From Mesaphorura yosii (taxonomy: Eukaryota; Arthropoda; Collembola; Poduromorpha; Tullbergiidae), in assembly GCA_009869945.1 (NCBI GenBank), contig WIXG01000196.1:62001-126000 (forward strand): DNA of 64,000 nucleotides. The letters run 5' to 3'. The notes beneath the pieces are model-generated. The model had not been told where the DNA came from and searched no databases. It worked only from the letters and a program-made list of their open reading frames with translations. Position 1 is the stretch's first letter, and each line of letters starts with the position of its first letter. Positions 1 through 15,875 of this stretch are shown here, one piece after another. Position numbers and translations under genes: made by a program.

Positions 1-1817
<1,817 letters not shown>

Positions 1818-2031
1818 ACAACAAAGGGAAAAGAAGGTTTGGGGGTGGGTGATAATAAATGTTTGTCTGAGCAGCTAGTCTGGATTGCAAATCAATAAAT
1901 AGTGTAGCGATGCAGAACTACTGCAAGGCCTGGAGTCTGGAGGGCATCATTTGGGGGGCTTGTGCCTTCGTCGTAACAATTTATTTGTCTGTTCTCTTCC
2001 TCCAATATAACAATATGGTGTTCCAGTAATT

Positions 2032-4062
2032 TTAATTTAATCCAGAATATTGCTTTCGTACTACGCAAACGTTGCAAGATTTTTGGCAATACGTCAGCAT
2101 GTACTGCGGGTTAATCTTGCATTCCCCGCGATTTGCCCACGCCGTACAGTGTTCGTGTTTGTCGAAGCATTCCGTCACTCCATTCGCAGCATCTGAAAGG
2201 ATTATTCAGAATTACTAGATGAAACTCAGGATTGCCTCGATGATATAATGGCTTGCCTTGTGTCGATTCATTGGGACAAGTACCACATGACTTTGCACAA
2301 TAGATGCTCATATACTCGGAATTTTTCATACACTCGTCATTCCTGGACCACTCGTCACAATGTTCGTTTGCATCCGAACAAGGGGAATCTGCGACAGGGC
2401 AAGTAGAAAGAATTCAGGCACCTCTCGCAGCATTGTCGAGAATTAATTCAGCTCACTGCATTTGTTGCACGATTTTCTACAGTTGACAGTCATGAATTGA
2501 CTGCTTCGCACACATTCACCCAATTGAGCCCATCGATTGCAATTCGTGTGAGAATCTACGCACTTCAGCTGTCCTGAAACAAAGGAATCAATCATTCAGT
2601 CTGCATATTTACAAAAAGGAGCTATTATTCAAGGTTGTTCAACCTGACGGAGGCTTGGAGGCATCAGCAGCTGTCGATGACAATATCCCATTGCAGTTGT
2701 AGAGACGATTTATTTTCAGCAGGTCAACCTTTGCGATTAAGAACGAGTTTTATGATTTTGTGTTGTATTTGGGACTACAGTTTATACCGTAATCGTTAGG
2801 GGCTTTGTTGTACCTGTGACAGTGCCTCACGTTGCCCCATTTTGGAATTCGGGGTCTTGGCCATAATTGTCGGTTTACTCCTGTCCTTCGCAAAGGCAAA
2901 GGGGCCATAGTGCAAGATGGATCCCGTGTCATACGGAGCACTCAGGTTTTGAATGTCTCGCCAGCTATATCGGCGAAAGTTAAAATCCATACCTGTGGGC
3001 GCACACTTAATAACATCGGTCCGTTCACAACCATCATAAGACTCGCAGATTACCCGGTGCAATGTTTGCGAAGTTGATGTCAATGTGCTCATCGCGGTCC
3101 CATCGGCTTTGCTCGTGCCAGAAACCTTGAGATATTTTGCTTCTAAAGTTTAGAGTTTATATTTACAGCTTACAGGAACCACAGAACGAACGGTTTACCG
3201 ATTGCATGCATTAGCTCGTGTGTGGTAATTCCAATGTACACGCAGCCCTCTCCCAGAACCACTGGTTGAGCTCCGCCCGTTCGACCAACGTGGCTGCTAC
3301 AGCCTTTCCCCTTTATGATGTCAATGTAGTCTGACTCCCCCGCCCGCGGTCGGAACTTGATGCAGGTTGTGGATTGGTAGTTCAAAATGGCTCGTGCGAT
3401 AACCGATCTCTCCAGGGCACCTGCCGAAGAATGTGGGTGGTAATTAAAGGTAAAGAGCACATAAAGATGAAATTATAGCCCATACAAGGACTACATACTG
3501 AATTGAGCTGAGATAGCATAAGGAATGATTCCCGCAGGCCACTTTTGCACCTCCTGGTTGATTGCATTGCGACTCAAAGGGTCATCGTCGGGAACGACGT
3601 CTGACAAAGCAAGGGTGCCATGCATGAGACTCTTATGCGTCAAGGCGACACCGCGGCGCTTGAGAATGATGTCGCCCTCGAACAATCCGGCTAATTCGAT
3701 GGGGTCTGTGTGAAAGGGCTCGTGGGTTGTGTTGACTGTAAATCAGGGATCGTGGGAATGTACCCATGTTAGCTGCGCCCTCGCGGGAATTACAATACAA
3801 CATCTTACGTAAGGCAGCATTTTGATAGTCGGCCGGCGAAAGCGGTTCTCCTGGGGCGTAAGCTGCTGACTAATTAGCAAGGAATAAGAAAACGTGTTTG
3901 CGAATTTGAAATTAAAAAACGTACGTCCACCGTTGACCAAATTGGATTCTCGACGCTTACGGTCTGAGTTTCGACCGCACGCATCAAGCAAGAAGCCATC
4001 GCCAATGTCCAAACGCTCTTCAGAACTTTTGTGGTAAGCAGCGACACAAGGAGATTGATCAT
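2032..4062 (-). CDS. Astacin-family metalloprotease with three C-terminal ShKT domains (copy 1)
   Basis: Predicted secreted zinc endopeptidase (M12A). The chosen ATG (4062) starts MINLLVSLL with a hydrophobic signal-like stretch. A propeptide follows, containing APGEPLSPADYQNAA and NAINQEVQKWPAGIIPYAIS, where the mature domain begins. The zinc signature HELMHAIGFWHEQSRWDRD is split by an intron after the Gly. CVYIG and CIKFRPR are also typical. The Met-turn reads SILHYG, with Leu (codon TTG) where astacins have Met. Downstream are three ShKT six-cysteine modules: CVDSHTNC..., CSDANEHC... and CFDKHEHC...CQKSCNVC. The last is joined through an apparent GC-AG intron (2193-2256). The stop is TAA at 2032-2034. 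The second copy lies immediately upstream in the same orientation with a similar propeptide, so this is a tandem duplication. The frame across the N-terminal exons needs the acceptor TTAG just before TCAGC, which is inferred. Confidence 0.88.
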
Positions 4063-4507
4063 TTTCTCTGAATTGAAGCACTGAAACTGAAGCAAACTGC
4101 CAGAAATACGTTCGAGTAGGCGTTTTATCCATTTTGTCGAAAGCTCCGCAAACCGAAACGTGCATTGTGCTCGAATCAATGCAACGATCGTTTACCGCAT
4201 CGGAAAGCAAAAACCTTAAATAACCTAGAACTTTTGAATGGAACGCTAGATTTGGGAAACAATAATAATGGCAATTGTGTTTGAACGTGACAATGACATT
4301 GAATTCAGTGCCAGTACGCGACGCGTAATCAAAGGCAAAGGTTTCCATTAACATAGAACAAAGTCATAAAGCTGACAAGGAGCCTAAGGTGGCAGCAATT
4401 GAGCTAGGGCGTCGCTCATGGTCGGCTCATGGCCTTATGACGATCAACTTCTCTTTTACTTCATTCAGAGGATTCTGTTTATTTGCTTGACTTCTGTTTG
4501 TACAGAA

Positions 4508-6216
<1,709 letters not shown>

Positions 6217-6800
6217 GGCGAACGCTGACAGTTAAGTGACACAGCTTGGCTTCGATCTTTCCAGCATTCAAATACAGCCAGCTTACAGGATCCCAAGCAG
6301 TTTCGTCCCAGAATCGAATCAAGTAGTACACCCCTCAACCTCAATACGCCAGAGACGAAATCAGTGGGCATTGTCTGTCAGTCACACTTTTCGTACTAAA
6401 TGACTGAATTAGAACAATTTTGTACTTTCGAAACTACGTCACAATTCCATGATTATATTACATGGTGCTGTTATATGAGTATGTACAAATTATAAAGATT
6501 CTGTTCTTAATGAGATTAAGAACCGAAAGGACCAATTGGATTGATGTTGTCCATTTTGAGGTCGATATAGTACAGCAGTTGCGTTGTACAGGCTTAGAGA
6601 TTTTTTCTTATTGTGCGCGGCTACCGTCCAGAAATCAATGACGGTTGACTCAACCAAACCAACATGTTAAAAAGTTAGATAAGTCAACCCGTTGAAAACC
6701 TTTAAGGTATTACATCAAGAGTCTACTTGATGGCGGCAACACTGTTCTTCAGCTCGAGTGCATTGGCCAATTCGTGACTGGGTTTCATTTTCAACCCCTC

Positions 6801-7500
6801 TTAATCAAATCCTGGTATGCATCCCCTGAATTGCCGGTCCAAGCTCCAAAACTTCAAAGCTAAAGGAACCTTCAATATTTTTCCAATTTCCTGGGTCATC
6901 AGAGTCATGGCTCGTGATGCGAGCACCTCCGAACATGGACATTTCTTCTGTTTCTCCCGTCCACCAAGAATTGTTTTTCCGTTGATAAAGCACTTTGCTT
7001 CTTTTCCTTCACTCTTTTTCTCCAAAGTGTTCCCATTTCCTTTGCTGAATTGCATTATTGAGTGCAGTCTTCTCTTCGGCCTCCATTTCTGGTGATTCTC
7101 TGTGATATGGATTTCCTCTCTGTTGCTCTTCCTCATTTCTCAGCTTGCTTTCTCTGTGCGTCGATATCAACCTGCAAAAGCAGATTCTCTATTCCCCTGT
7201 CATCCTTTTCAACCATCTCTGTCTCTTTCTTGTCGAGTTTCTGCATTCGGACTTTTCGGACCTCTACTTTGGCCCTCAGAATGTCTTTCTGTTCATCAAT
7301 TTCATTTTTCAGATACGTCAAGTTGGAAAACTGTCGATTCTGGCGCATTTCCTGCTTGGCCTCTTCTCCCTGTCGCTGTTCTCTGACTCGGTTTGGCGTT
7401 GTCAATGTGTGTCTCACGAGAACCTCTCCAAATGCGAAGCAATCTGATCCAGGTCTTGCTTGCAAATTGCCGCGTAGTCTTTGAGTCGCAGACTGCTAAC
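6801..7500 (-). pseudogene. Possible decayed coiled-coil gene fragment
   Basis: On the minus strand this stretch reads as highly charged, helix-forming protein, for example KNEIDEQKDILRAKVEVRK and QKLDKKETEMVEKDD. The plausible coding reading jumps frame at least twice: LKDYAAICKQDLDQIASHLE in one frame, then the 7133-7465 frame, then EAEEKTALNNAIQQRKW in a third. No splice sites that would repair these shifts were recognised. This fits a degraded gene remnant, but chance purine-rich composition could give the same look. No family is assigned. Confidence 0.25.
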
Positions 7501-7923
7501 GCTTAGCCCTCATTAATTTCACCATGCCTTCCGCTTCTGCCCAGATGCAGTGCTCCATCAGCCGCTTAGCACTTCAGAGGTCAGGTTCATATCAATAATT
7601 TGAACCTCGTTAAATACAAAGAACTCGCACATCAATTTTTGTTACTTCGGATTGCCTGCAGATACGAAAGTCGGCCACTCGACTGACTGGACTGAGATTG
7701 TAGAGCTGAATTTGAATTTCTTCAATTGACATCCGCTCTTTCAGTTCGAATCGCTTTTACTTGTTTCAAGCTACGTTTCTGTTTGCAGACTTCACACGAC
7801 GACATGCAACGGCTCTTAACAAAAAGTTTGGCTCATTGAACCGAAAAATTAAATCTGTGAAAGTGTGAAATTTAGTTCTACGGGTGTAATGGCAGGAACG
7901 TGACAGATAAAAGCATTCCGATG

Positions 7924-8397
7924 TCAAAGGAATTCATACTCGGTTCTGCCCTTGCTCACTCTCGAACTCATAGTTAAATACAACCCAAGCCCAAACCCAA
8001 CGAGTTGGAATGCAGCCCGCAGTTCGTCGTATGTTTTGCGTGACGCCATCAACCCGCCAGCTACCACCCTGGAGAAAGCCCGTTGCCAGTTGTCGAAATT
8101 TGACACACGAGAAATTACTTTTGTCTCATCGCATACCTTCGAATGCAAAAAGCCAAAGTCGCTGACATTCCTGAAAATCCCTGGTTGACAAGGTCTGATT
8201 CTGAGCGGAACCTTGTGTGGGTCCTGAGTGTTTGGAAACAGCACACAGTGAAAGACCATCTGCAAGAGTTCATACGCTGAAATTACACGATACACGTTCC
8301 ATCTGAAGAAAGCGGCGTCGTGGAAAAATTGCAGACTCCGAATTCGTAATTCACTAACGAGTGGAGTCTTGAAGGCCATCCCGACCAAGCCCAACAT
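7924..8397 (-). CDS. Unidentified 157-codon open frame
   Basis: An uninterrupted minus-strand frame starting MLGLVGMAFKTPLVSELRI and including DPHKVPLRIRPCQPGIFRN and FSRVVAGGLMASRKTYDEL. The amino-acid mix is protein-like, but no domain, signal peptide or convincing membrane segment is recognised. It ends EYEFL close to the candidate coiled-coil remnant on the same strand, so it could belong to that broken locus, or be chance. No function is proposed. Confidence 0.2.
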   Translation of the reverse strand: MLGLVGMAFKTPLVSELRIRSLQFFHDAAFFRWNVYRVISAYELLQMVFHCVLFPNTQDPHKVPLRIRPCQPGIFRNVSDFGFLHSKVCDETKVISRVSNFDNWQRAFSRVVAGGLMASRKTYDELRAAFQLVGFGLGLYLTMSSRVSKGRTEYEFL

Positions 8398-8530
8398 AAT
8401 AAAACGCAGTACTTTGTACGCTCCAACTTTCTCTCGGAGCCTCGGTAAGGCTGTGTCCGCTGTGTGCTGACGCCATCATGCACTTATTTTTATATTCATA
8501 TATGCTCCCTGACAGTTCTCGGACGCTCAT

Positions 8531-11500
8531 AATCATAACAATAATAATCGAATTTTTACATTACTTCTTCTGCCGGACTATTCTGCCTCGATCTCGGAGG
8601 ATCAAAGTGGGGCAAGATGAAGACGTTGTTGGTTCAATCACAGAATGCGCGTGGTAAGTTTCCGTGAAGAGAATATTTTAGTGCTCGCGTTCCAAAACAA
8701 CTTTCTTCGATTTAGTTTCATGGCTCCAACTTTTCGTAAGTCTCATGTTTGTCCTTCTAGTAAGTCATAATTATTTTTTGCGCTACGTGAACTTTCAGAT
8801 CATTAAATTTTAGAGCTTATTTTTGGCAAGCTCTCAGTCGTGTGCGTCAAGTCAAAGTAGATCTCGATCCCCATCTTTTACTTTCTCCAAACCTCTGCCG
8901 GAAAACTGCATAACTGCATACAAGACGAATTCCATCTACATCTCAAATTAATCAATCATGTCATGAATGATGTCTGCATCTTATCTGATTCCAATCGATA
9001 ATGAGCAAACTATTGTGTTGAAGCAGCGAGAGAAATTCATGTACTCTGAGGTACGGCACTTACTTTCGGTGTCTGCCAGCTTCTGCCTTCTTTCTGCACC
9101 CACAACAGGACTGTCAGTCAGAGAACCAAAACCGTCAAAACCCAGTCAGATCAGTTGGTGTGATTTATGATGGAGTGTTTCAATCAACTCTTCGGCCTCT
9201 CTGGCATCGACAAATGCCAGTTATACATGACTGGATGACTCACTAAATCACACCGAGCGAGCGTTCCGATTACCACAATGGAAACCAAGTCGAGGTGAAA
9301 ATCAAACGTCTTGCACGCCACACCTGGCAATTAACAAAATGTCGGTAGCAAGTTGTTTGACCACTTGGCTCCTTCAGTCTCAGCAGAGGCCTTGTGTCGG
9401 AAATAATTTTCGTTTAATCCCAGCCAAAATATGAACCAGAAAGAGATTTTGTACGGCAAGTAAGCTTTGACGCCTTGATTGCATGCTCAAAACTTGACTC
9501 TGTCCGCTTCACTCGCTAATGCCTTTTCCGTGTAAACCCCTTGATTCAGGCGTTCAATCTCAGCGGTGGTGATGAAAGAAATCAATCAATCTGCTACAAA
9601 TTCTTGGACTTTTTTGTGGGAATTAGTTTTCTGCGCTCCGACAAACTCGGCTCCATATTCTGCGGTCGAATTTACACTCTTCACCCGCACTCGTGCTCAT
9701 GTTTGACGACTCCAGTCTTACAGCATTTTAGCAGGGCGGAGAATGAAAAATCTTTCTCGCCCGTGAAAGCAACGAAATGAAACAGAAAAGGAAAGCAAGA
9801 GGCAAAGAAATTCAATTATTAGCGCAATTTAGCTCTCCTAATTCACCTCACAATTTCACTTTTCAGAAGCCGTGCTTGAAAGTGCTGAGGGCAAGCCTTT
9901 CATTACGTGCGTGACTAATGAGCCCCGAATCCATTAATTTCGTAAAGGATTCCGTGAAACTCGGGAGTGAAGTATGTGGCTTGAATATCTCACGTCGTAA
10001 CGTTGGTCGAGTTCGATGGCGTGCAAAGAACGTGCCCGTTTCTCTTTCGCCACTTTCTCTGTTCTCGGAGCATAACTGGAGGAGAAAGCTGTCGGTTTCG
10101 CTCCCTTCTCGAGCATACGAGAGACGCTCACTCCAAACTAGAATTTACGGGCGCAACGGAAGTACAGCGATGATACGATAGTTGCGCGGCATCTCAAACT
10201 ACGTCACTAAAATTGCTTGTGTCAATCTCATTAGATTTCTCCCTCTGCACGCACTCAACTCAACAGGCTTTCAGATTGTAACATTTTTCGACAATTTAAT
10301 TTCAAAATCGTTTCGACGAAATGCCAGTCAAGAAACAGGGTCCAGCATGTCAGAATAAGAATGACTGAAGTCTCCGTTCAGTTCAATGTTCATCGCCTCG
10401 AATAAATCGTTTTTTTTACATGGTGGAATGGTGGAATTCCATGCACCATCCTTGGACCTTACATTGCTTACTTCACACTCAAACTGCTACTGGAATAGCC
10501 TGATATCTGCCTCAGCCAGTCTTGAGTGGCTAAGCCAGTGAGAGCGCAGCGAATCGAATCTATCCCAGAAGGCTGGTATCCCATGTAGCAGGAAGGATTT
10601 CAAAGTCTCTACATTCCAATCGGATTGAAAGGTTTCAATTCTGTCAAATACCAGGAGAAAGAAACCAAATTAGAATTTGATCCGCGATTATGCTGCTCTG
10701 CTCTGTCTGTCTTGGAATCAGTTCATGCATCGGCCTATTTGGGGCTTGAAAGTATTTGTCCTCTTCCTAATCAAGACTCAAATCTTCTTTACAAGACGAC
10801 CCAGTCGAGCTTTGTGGAAGTTAATCACTCACTCCGACTCACTCTTGCTGTGTGTCCGAAGGAGAGGTCTGACTCTTTCTGGACGCAGGAAATCGGACGA
10901 GGACTGAAAATGTTCCGTGCTCTGCTCCAAAGTGAAGAAACACTCACATTTGGGCATCTGGCTTATAAAAATGAAATGGGCTATTTCTAATGAACCCTCA
11001 AATTGGGTGTAATATTTCGTGTGCATTACTGCCAGAAGTTATTCCGGCGATGCCAAGAACGAGAGCGGGAATCAACTGCCATGTTAAGACAAACTGGCAG
11101 CAGAATTTGTTCGTTATATTCAATGTAAGTTTTTATTAGTTCTGAAGAATCTTATGTTTCCAGTTGAAGAGAGTAAACACGAGATTGTATTTTATTGAGT
11201 AAACACAGTCACCTTCCGCCCTTCTGCTTCAGCAAGTATACATGACATTTTATTTCTTTACTTTATTATTATTTATTTTTCATGTCTCTCTCCAGGCCGG
11301 CCACACCGCGGCTCGGAGCCAAGTTCTTCCGAACACCAGTCTACCAGCTGCATCATCATCGCGTCACATCATTGCCCTGCTCGCAATTCCAACTCGTTGC
11401 ACGAGGCTCAGACCATATTTGTTTACTCTTCTTCTCTCCTCAGATTATGATTTCGTGAAATGTATGAGAAACTAAACTTTCTTTTCGCTTATTGCATGCC

Positions 11501-12635
11501 CAAGAAATTTCATTCTTTCTCCTAAAACACCGCGACGAGTCAGGTTTCACATTAAAGCCCAGAGCAGGATAGAACGAAGTCCCTTTGTGAGTTACACACA
11601 ACCACACACGCGGTAATTAATTCCTTCTGTTTATACTTGGCAAATAATGGCACAGGATTAGCTTCGGAAGATTTCTAAAGACAAAGTTTTTCATTTCGTT
11701 TCGCCGCCTGTGAAAGTACAGAGCTGTTGTCAATTAATGAAAAATCCAACCAACTTTGCATTGTCAAAGTGCGGTGGCTCTGAAAGGAAAGTTTTAATTA
11801 ACTCTGTTCCCTTCAACAACGCAAATACACGGAAGACGAAAGAATCAACGCGCACGAAATCCCAATTATAATTTAGACACATTTTGAACACGCAGAAGCA
11901 CTTCGACTCACATTTTTAGTTGAGAATCACGCGATTCAATCCATACTCATTTCCATAAATATTCAACAAGCACGCAGTTGGTCTTCACTAAAAGCGATTT
12001 AAGCTGGAAATGGGGTTGCTTTAATAATTCTAAAAATCCTACTTATTTACTGAGTGACGAATCCAAAATTTAGACCAGAGGGAACGCGCTTTCGGCAGAA
12101 AAATGTTACTACGAATTGAAGATTGAAGAATTGAAGAAGAATATGAATATTTACAAAATAAACTCGAAAATGCATTTCGATTATTACTATTTGGAGCAAG
12201 CAAGAACTCTTTATTTGCATAAATATTCTGATTGTATGGACATCAAGAGGTACTTTGTGGTGTGTACTGCTGGGAAATGTATATTCATGAGTATCACGAG
12301 TACAAAATGCTTCTCGCTTCAAATTCATTAAGCCTAATCCGGTCCGCGAGAAGAGAGGTGATTCGTACCTTCCGTAGTAGTTCGAGGTTGAGAATAAATT
12401 TGATACAGACTGCCACAACACAGAACTTAAGCAAAAACCAGATGGAAGTACAAGAATGGAATAAGAGTGGTCACATGTTGGGTGGAAGTGAAAGTTGCGG
12501 CGAAAGAATTTATTACTGCAATTATGCCTTCGAACTTCCTTGTGTTAATTCCTTCCACTGCCGCGTTTCACTGAGAGCGAGGGAAGCTCTTGAATGGGCA
12601 TTCGGCAGGGCTGTTGCACGAGTTGACTTCATAAA
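8531..12635. other. Gene-poor interval
   Basis: About 4.1 kb between the unidentified ORF and the receptor gene. I recognise no conserved protein segment on either strand, no RNA gene and no clear inverted-repeat element. Several open frames of 60-135 codons occur (for example 10625-10990 and 12232-12639, both +), but none has a recognisable motif. AT-rich stretches occur near 11240-11290. It may hold regulatory DNA or long untranslated regions of the flanking genes. Confidence 0.5.
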
Positions 12636-15000
12636 TTAAACATTCCCAGACGATGGCTCCCCAGTGAGCAGTTGCAGACTCCCAGATTTGGCAATATCAC
12701 TTCTGAAGCTGTAATTGACACCTGGCTGCCTCGAACGAACGGATCTCGAGTAGAGCTTCAGTACTTGACAATTGCATGTCACGGCAAGTGTGATGACGAA
12801 GCCCTGCAATGCTGAGGCGCATGTGAAAATCGCCCACGGAATTTGAGAATCAAAGAGAATTGAGATTTCACCCGACGACACGACAAGAACAATGAAAACT
12901 GCAATTCGAATAAAGAGAAACAGCTGCAGACGGTGCCGATGAGTTAGCTTCTGGTGGTCCTGCAGAAGGACAAGAATGAACAATTGCAGATTCTATGCTG
13001 TAGTCCAAGACCGTTAACTAAACTACTATCTGGATCCTGCGTCTTGTCACTTACACATTTCGGTTTTAGTTTTCTGCCTTCACTTGGAATAATTTGAAAA
13101 TAGGAACTTGTCGGTGACATGAATGAAACGTTCGGCCTACCTTGCTCGGGAACATGGCTGCCGTCCAGTTCAGGATTACCAAGCTCCTCGCCAGGTAGTA
13201 AACGATGCCTGTCAGTAGAATACCACAAGGAGCGAGGAATGTCGCAATGAATGTGTAGTGCGGTGGGAACCAACAGTTGTGAAATCGAAGGAATGCATCC
13301 TCCCTCTCGTGCAGTCCCTCATCCCGCAGCTAAAAATAAGATTAAAAAAAATAGGCTTCGATTTATGAAGAATGAGTCAATGAGTTGAGCACTGACAATG
13401 AAACTGTAAAAAAGTTCAGGCTCGCTTGTTTGCAACGGAACTTTGGGATTGACTCTTTGATTATAAATTTTCGTTCCGTCAAATGCACGGTTATGAAGTG
13501 AGTACGACTGAATTTGGACCACAGCAGAAGTTTACCCGTAAAATGTGTGGCTTTTTTTTTATTAAACACAAAGGCACACTCAATTTTTAGTTCTATTCGC
13601 GATGTATTTTTCTTTCTGAGTCGAATGAAATCAACCGTTAACATCGACTGCGAGACAAACAAGCCAAGGAACGAGTTTCCACGAAGAAACGTCGCCGTTC
13701 AATGTCCAGAGGTACAAACTCTAATATCTATGTGCAAGAAGCGAGAATTTTCTAGCTCAAGATAAGGACAGCATACTTACTTGAGAAATCAGTGCGAATC
13801 CAAGCGGGCCGAGGGACGTGCCCCACCCCAGCATGTAGTACTTGCAGTTGGTGCGTGACAAAGTCGCTGGCTGAAATGCACAGAGTCCTGATGACATTTT
13901 CACGAGACGGAAGAGGTCATGAGTCGCTGTCAGCAGCCAACAGACAACGCTGAGACGAGCGTAGAGAAGAGAAAGCGCCAAGGTCAGGCACAGGTCCCCA
14001 GCCTGTAACATCGAACACACTCTTTGATCAGGGTCACGATTTTGGAATTTTAGAATAGCGAGTCAATCTGTGTCTGATCTTTTGTGTCAGACCTTGCAGG
14101 TCACTTCTCCCAATCTAATCTATGTGTCTCATGATAAATGTTCCGAAGCTCTCAGGACTCAAGACCAAGAGTTTTAAAAGCATGCTTTACATTCTGCGCT
14201 AGTTTGTCGATGAAACTTTCTTCCGAAAGAAATCTCTGTGCTGTGGAACGAGAATGCAAATATGTTTCTGCTTTCTCTTTACTTCGGAAGACACATTAGT
14301 TTCCAGTCTGGGACATAATAGGATTACAATGGTGTCATACGACGAACCTTTCTCTCTGGTGTAAAATCATGCAATCTTTGATCCTTTTTGCAGACGGAGA
14401 GTGTAAAGAACTTTATTTAAACGGATTAGTATTCCTCGACGGTCCTCTGTCAATTATAGAATAAGCTGCTCAACTCACACTCAGGCGCTTCTGCCGATGG
14501 GCTCAGCGACTGAAGAATTTCGTGAAGTAACTCTTCCAAGTCAGTATCAGGTTGCCCCATTTCCATTTCCTAATCTCAGCGGCAGGGCAAGCCTCGTAAA
14601 TTTTCTGACAAGATATGCAATCTAGAATGACCAACCTGAACGCCTCTGTTTCCCACAACCAGCAAAAGTTGGACCAGAAAGAGAGAAGCCAAGAAATTCA
14701 GCATCGTTGTTCCGCTCACGCTTCGCAAATCCGAGAACAAACTGAAAAGTCGTGAATTAATATCAAGTCAAGCATGAAGATCATCAGAGTTTCAAATCTG
14801 ATTCAGATTATGGTGTCTGCTTAACCCAATCCCCACCTGTACGTGATGAAAGCGAAGACGAGTCCCACCAGGGAAAGACTGCTGCCAAACACGGCGATCA
14901 GGGACAACGCACCCTTCGTAGGGTGGCTGGCATCATGCGAGTGGAAATTTGTCGCATTCAGGGGGTTCGGGGTGAGTGTGGGGCCGCTCGAGTTATCCAT
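12636..15000 (-). CDS. Seven-transmembrane receptor of adhesion/secretin (class B) type
   Basis: Predicted plasma-membrane G-protein-coupled receptor. The ATG at 15000 is preceded by an in-frame TAA and gives a short extracellular N-terminus with sequons NSS and NAT. TM1 is around SLIAVFGSSLSLVGLVFAF. The next exon has FSDLRSVSGTTMLNFLASLF, the TM2 segment typical of adhesion GPCRs. Later exons give TM3 (LALSLLYARLSVVCWLL), TM4 (YMLGWGTSLGPLGFALIS), an NCWFP extracellular loop 2 with TM5 (FIATFLAPCGILLTGIVYY), TM6 (LFLFIRIAVFIVLVVSS) and TM7 (IFTCASALQGFVITLAV). The C-tail ends PSSGNV then TAA at 12636. The join before the TM3 exon is unclear, since the phase of the exon at about 14460-14590 does not match simply; a small extra exon is likely. 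No GAIN/GPS region is visible upstream. The ligand is unknown. Confidence 0.72.
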
Positions 15001-15875
15001 TACTTTTAATTAAGTTCTGAAGCCTACCTGGTATAAAAGGCTTCTATCACCTTGAACTTTCACATTTGGACAAGTTGGATGTGGGAAAAATCTCGATTTG
15101 ATTTTGTAGAGCAAACAACGATAGCGCACTTGCCCGGTTGAAAGCAAAGCAGCGACTGAAAATCTCGCGGAAACTTTCTCCGGCTCCGGCCTAGCTCTCC
15201 GAAAGAAATATGACGTTTGCTGGTGTCGGGATAACACTCACCGTGACTCACCCATCTTACCCGCGAGGAGAGGTGAGACTTGCTTCGCCAACTTTCAAAC
15301 CAAGGGCACCTGCCTTTCTCTTCCCTTCAGCGAGCAGTCGGGATAGTCGGGAATATGAAACGCTCGTACAAATGTCACTCGTGCCATAGACTTTGTGGAG
15401 TGTTCGATGCAAGCATTCGGATTAACAATTTGCAAGACAAAATAGCACAGCGGCTTATGAAAAGCAGCACATGACAATTAATTATAGCCTGGTTGAGTAA
15501 ATTGGAGGTATGATTTATTAAACGATCAATGAAGATGGTTGTACAATGAGAAAAACATTGACCAGAGGTGTGCTAGTTATTGTAAGTTGGTGAACATGAG
15601 TCGAATGAAACCATTCAAGTGTCGGTAGTGTTAGGCCATACAAAAGTTTGTCGCTTTGGTCGTCATTGCTTTGAAATTGATCACAGAATTTTTGTCTCTC
15701 TCCTGCATTAATGCCGTCTCAACCAGGCTTCGACTTTAGCCTCCCCATCTGAAAGGGAACAAACACACGTTAGCATTAAGCACAGTCCATGAGACTGATT
15801 GCACCTTTTGCTGTTTACTCACAAAAGAGAATGACGAACCGGGATAAGGAGTGACACGTGCTACTCGATTCAGTG
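15001..15875. other. Intergenic region; probable 3' UTR of the potassium channel gene
   Basis: No coding segment recognised. A minus-strand AATAAA (TTTATT at 15514-15519 on +) lies about 360 nt beyond the channel stop codon and is a plausible poly(A) signal. The part near 15001-15280 is probably upstream sequence of the receptor gene. Confidence 0.4.

Noticed and set aside
3743-4354. 203-codon minus-strand ORF over the 5' end of astacin copy 1
   Set aside because: It lies in a different frame from the signal peptide and propeptide of the astacin and has no recognisable domain; most likely a shadow of that gene's first exon and upstream region.
10625-10990. 121-codon plus-strand ORF in the gene-poor interval
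   Set aside because: No motif, no splice context and no similarity that I recognise; consistent with chance.
12047-12639. ORFs of 124 (-) and 135 (+) codons overlapping each other
   Set aside because: Overlapping opposite frames next to the receptor 3' end with no domain; treated as chance or UTR.
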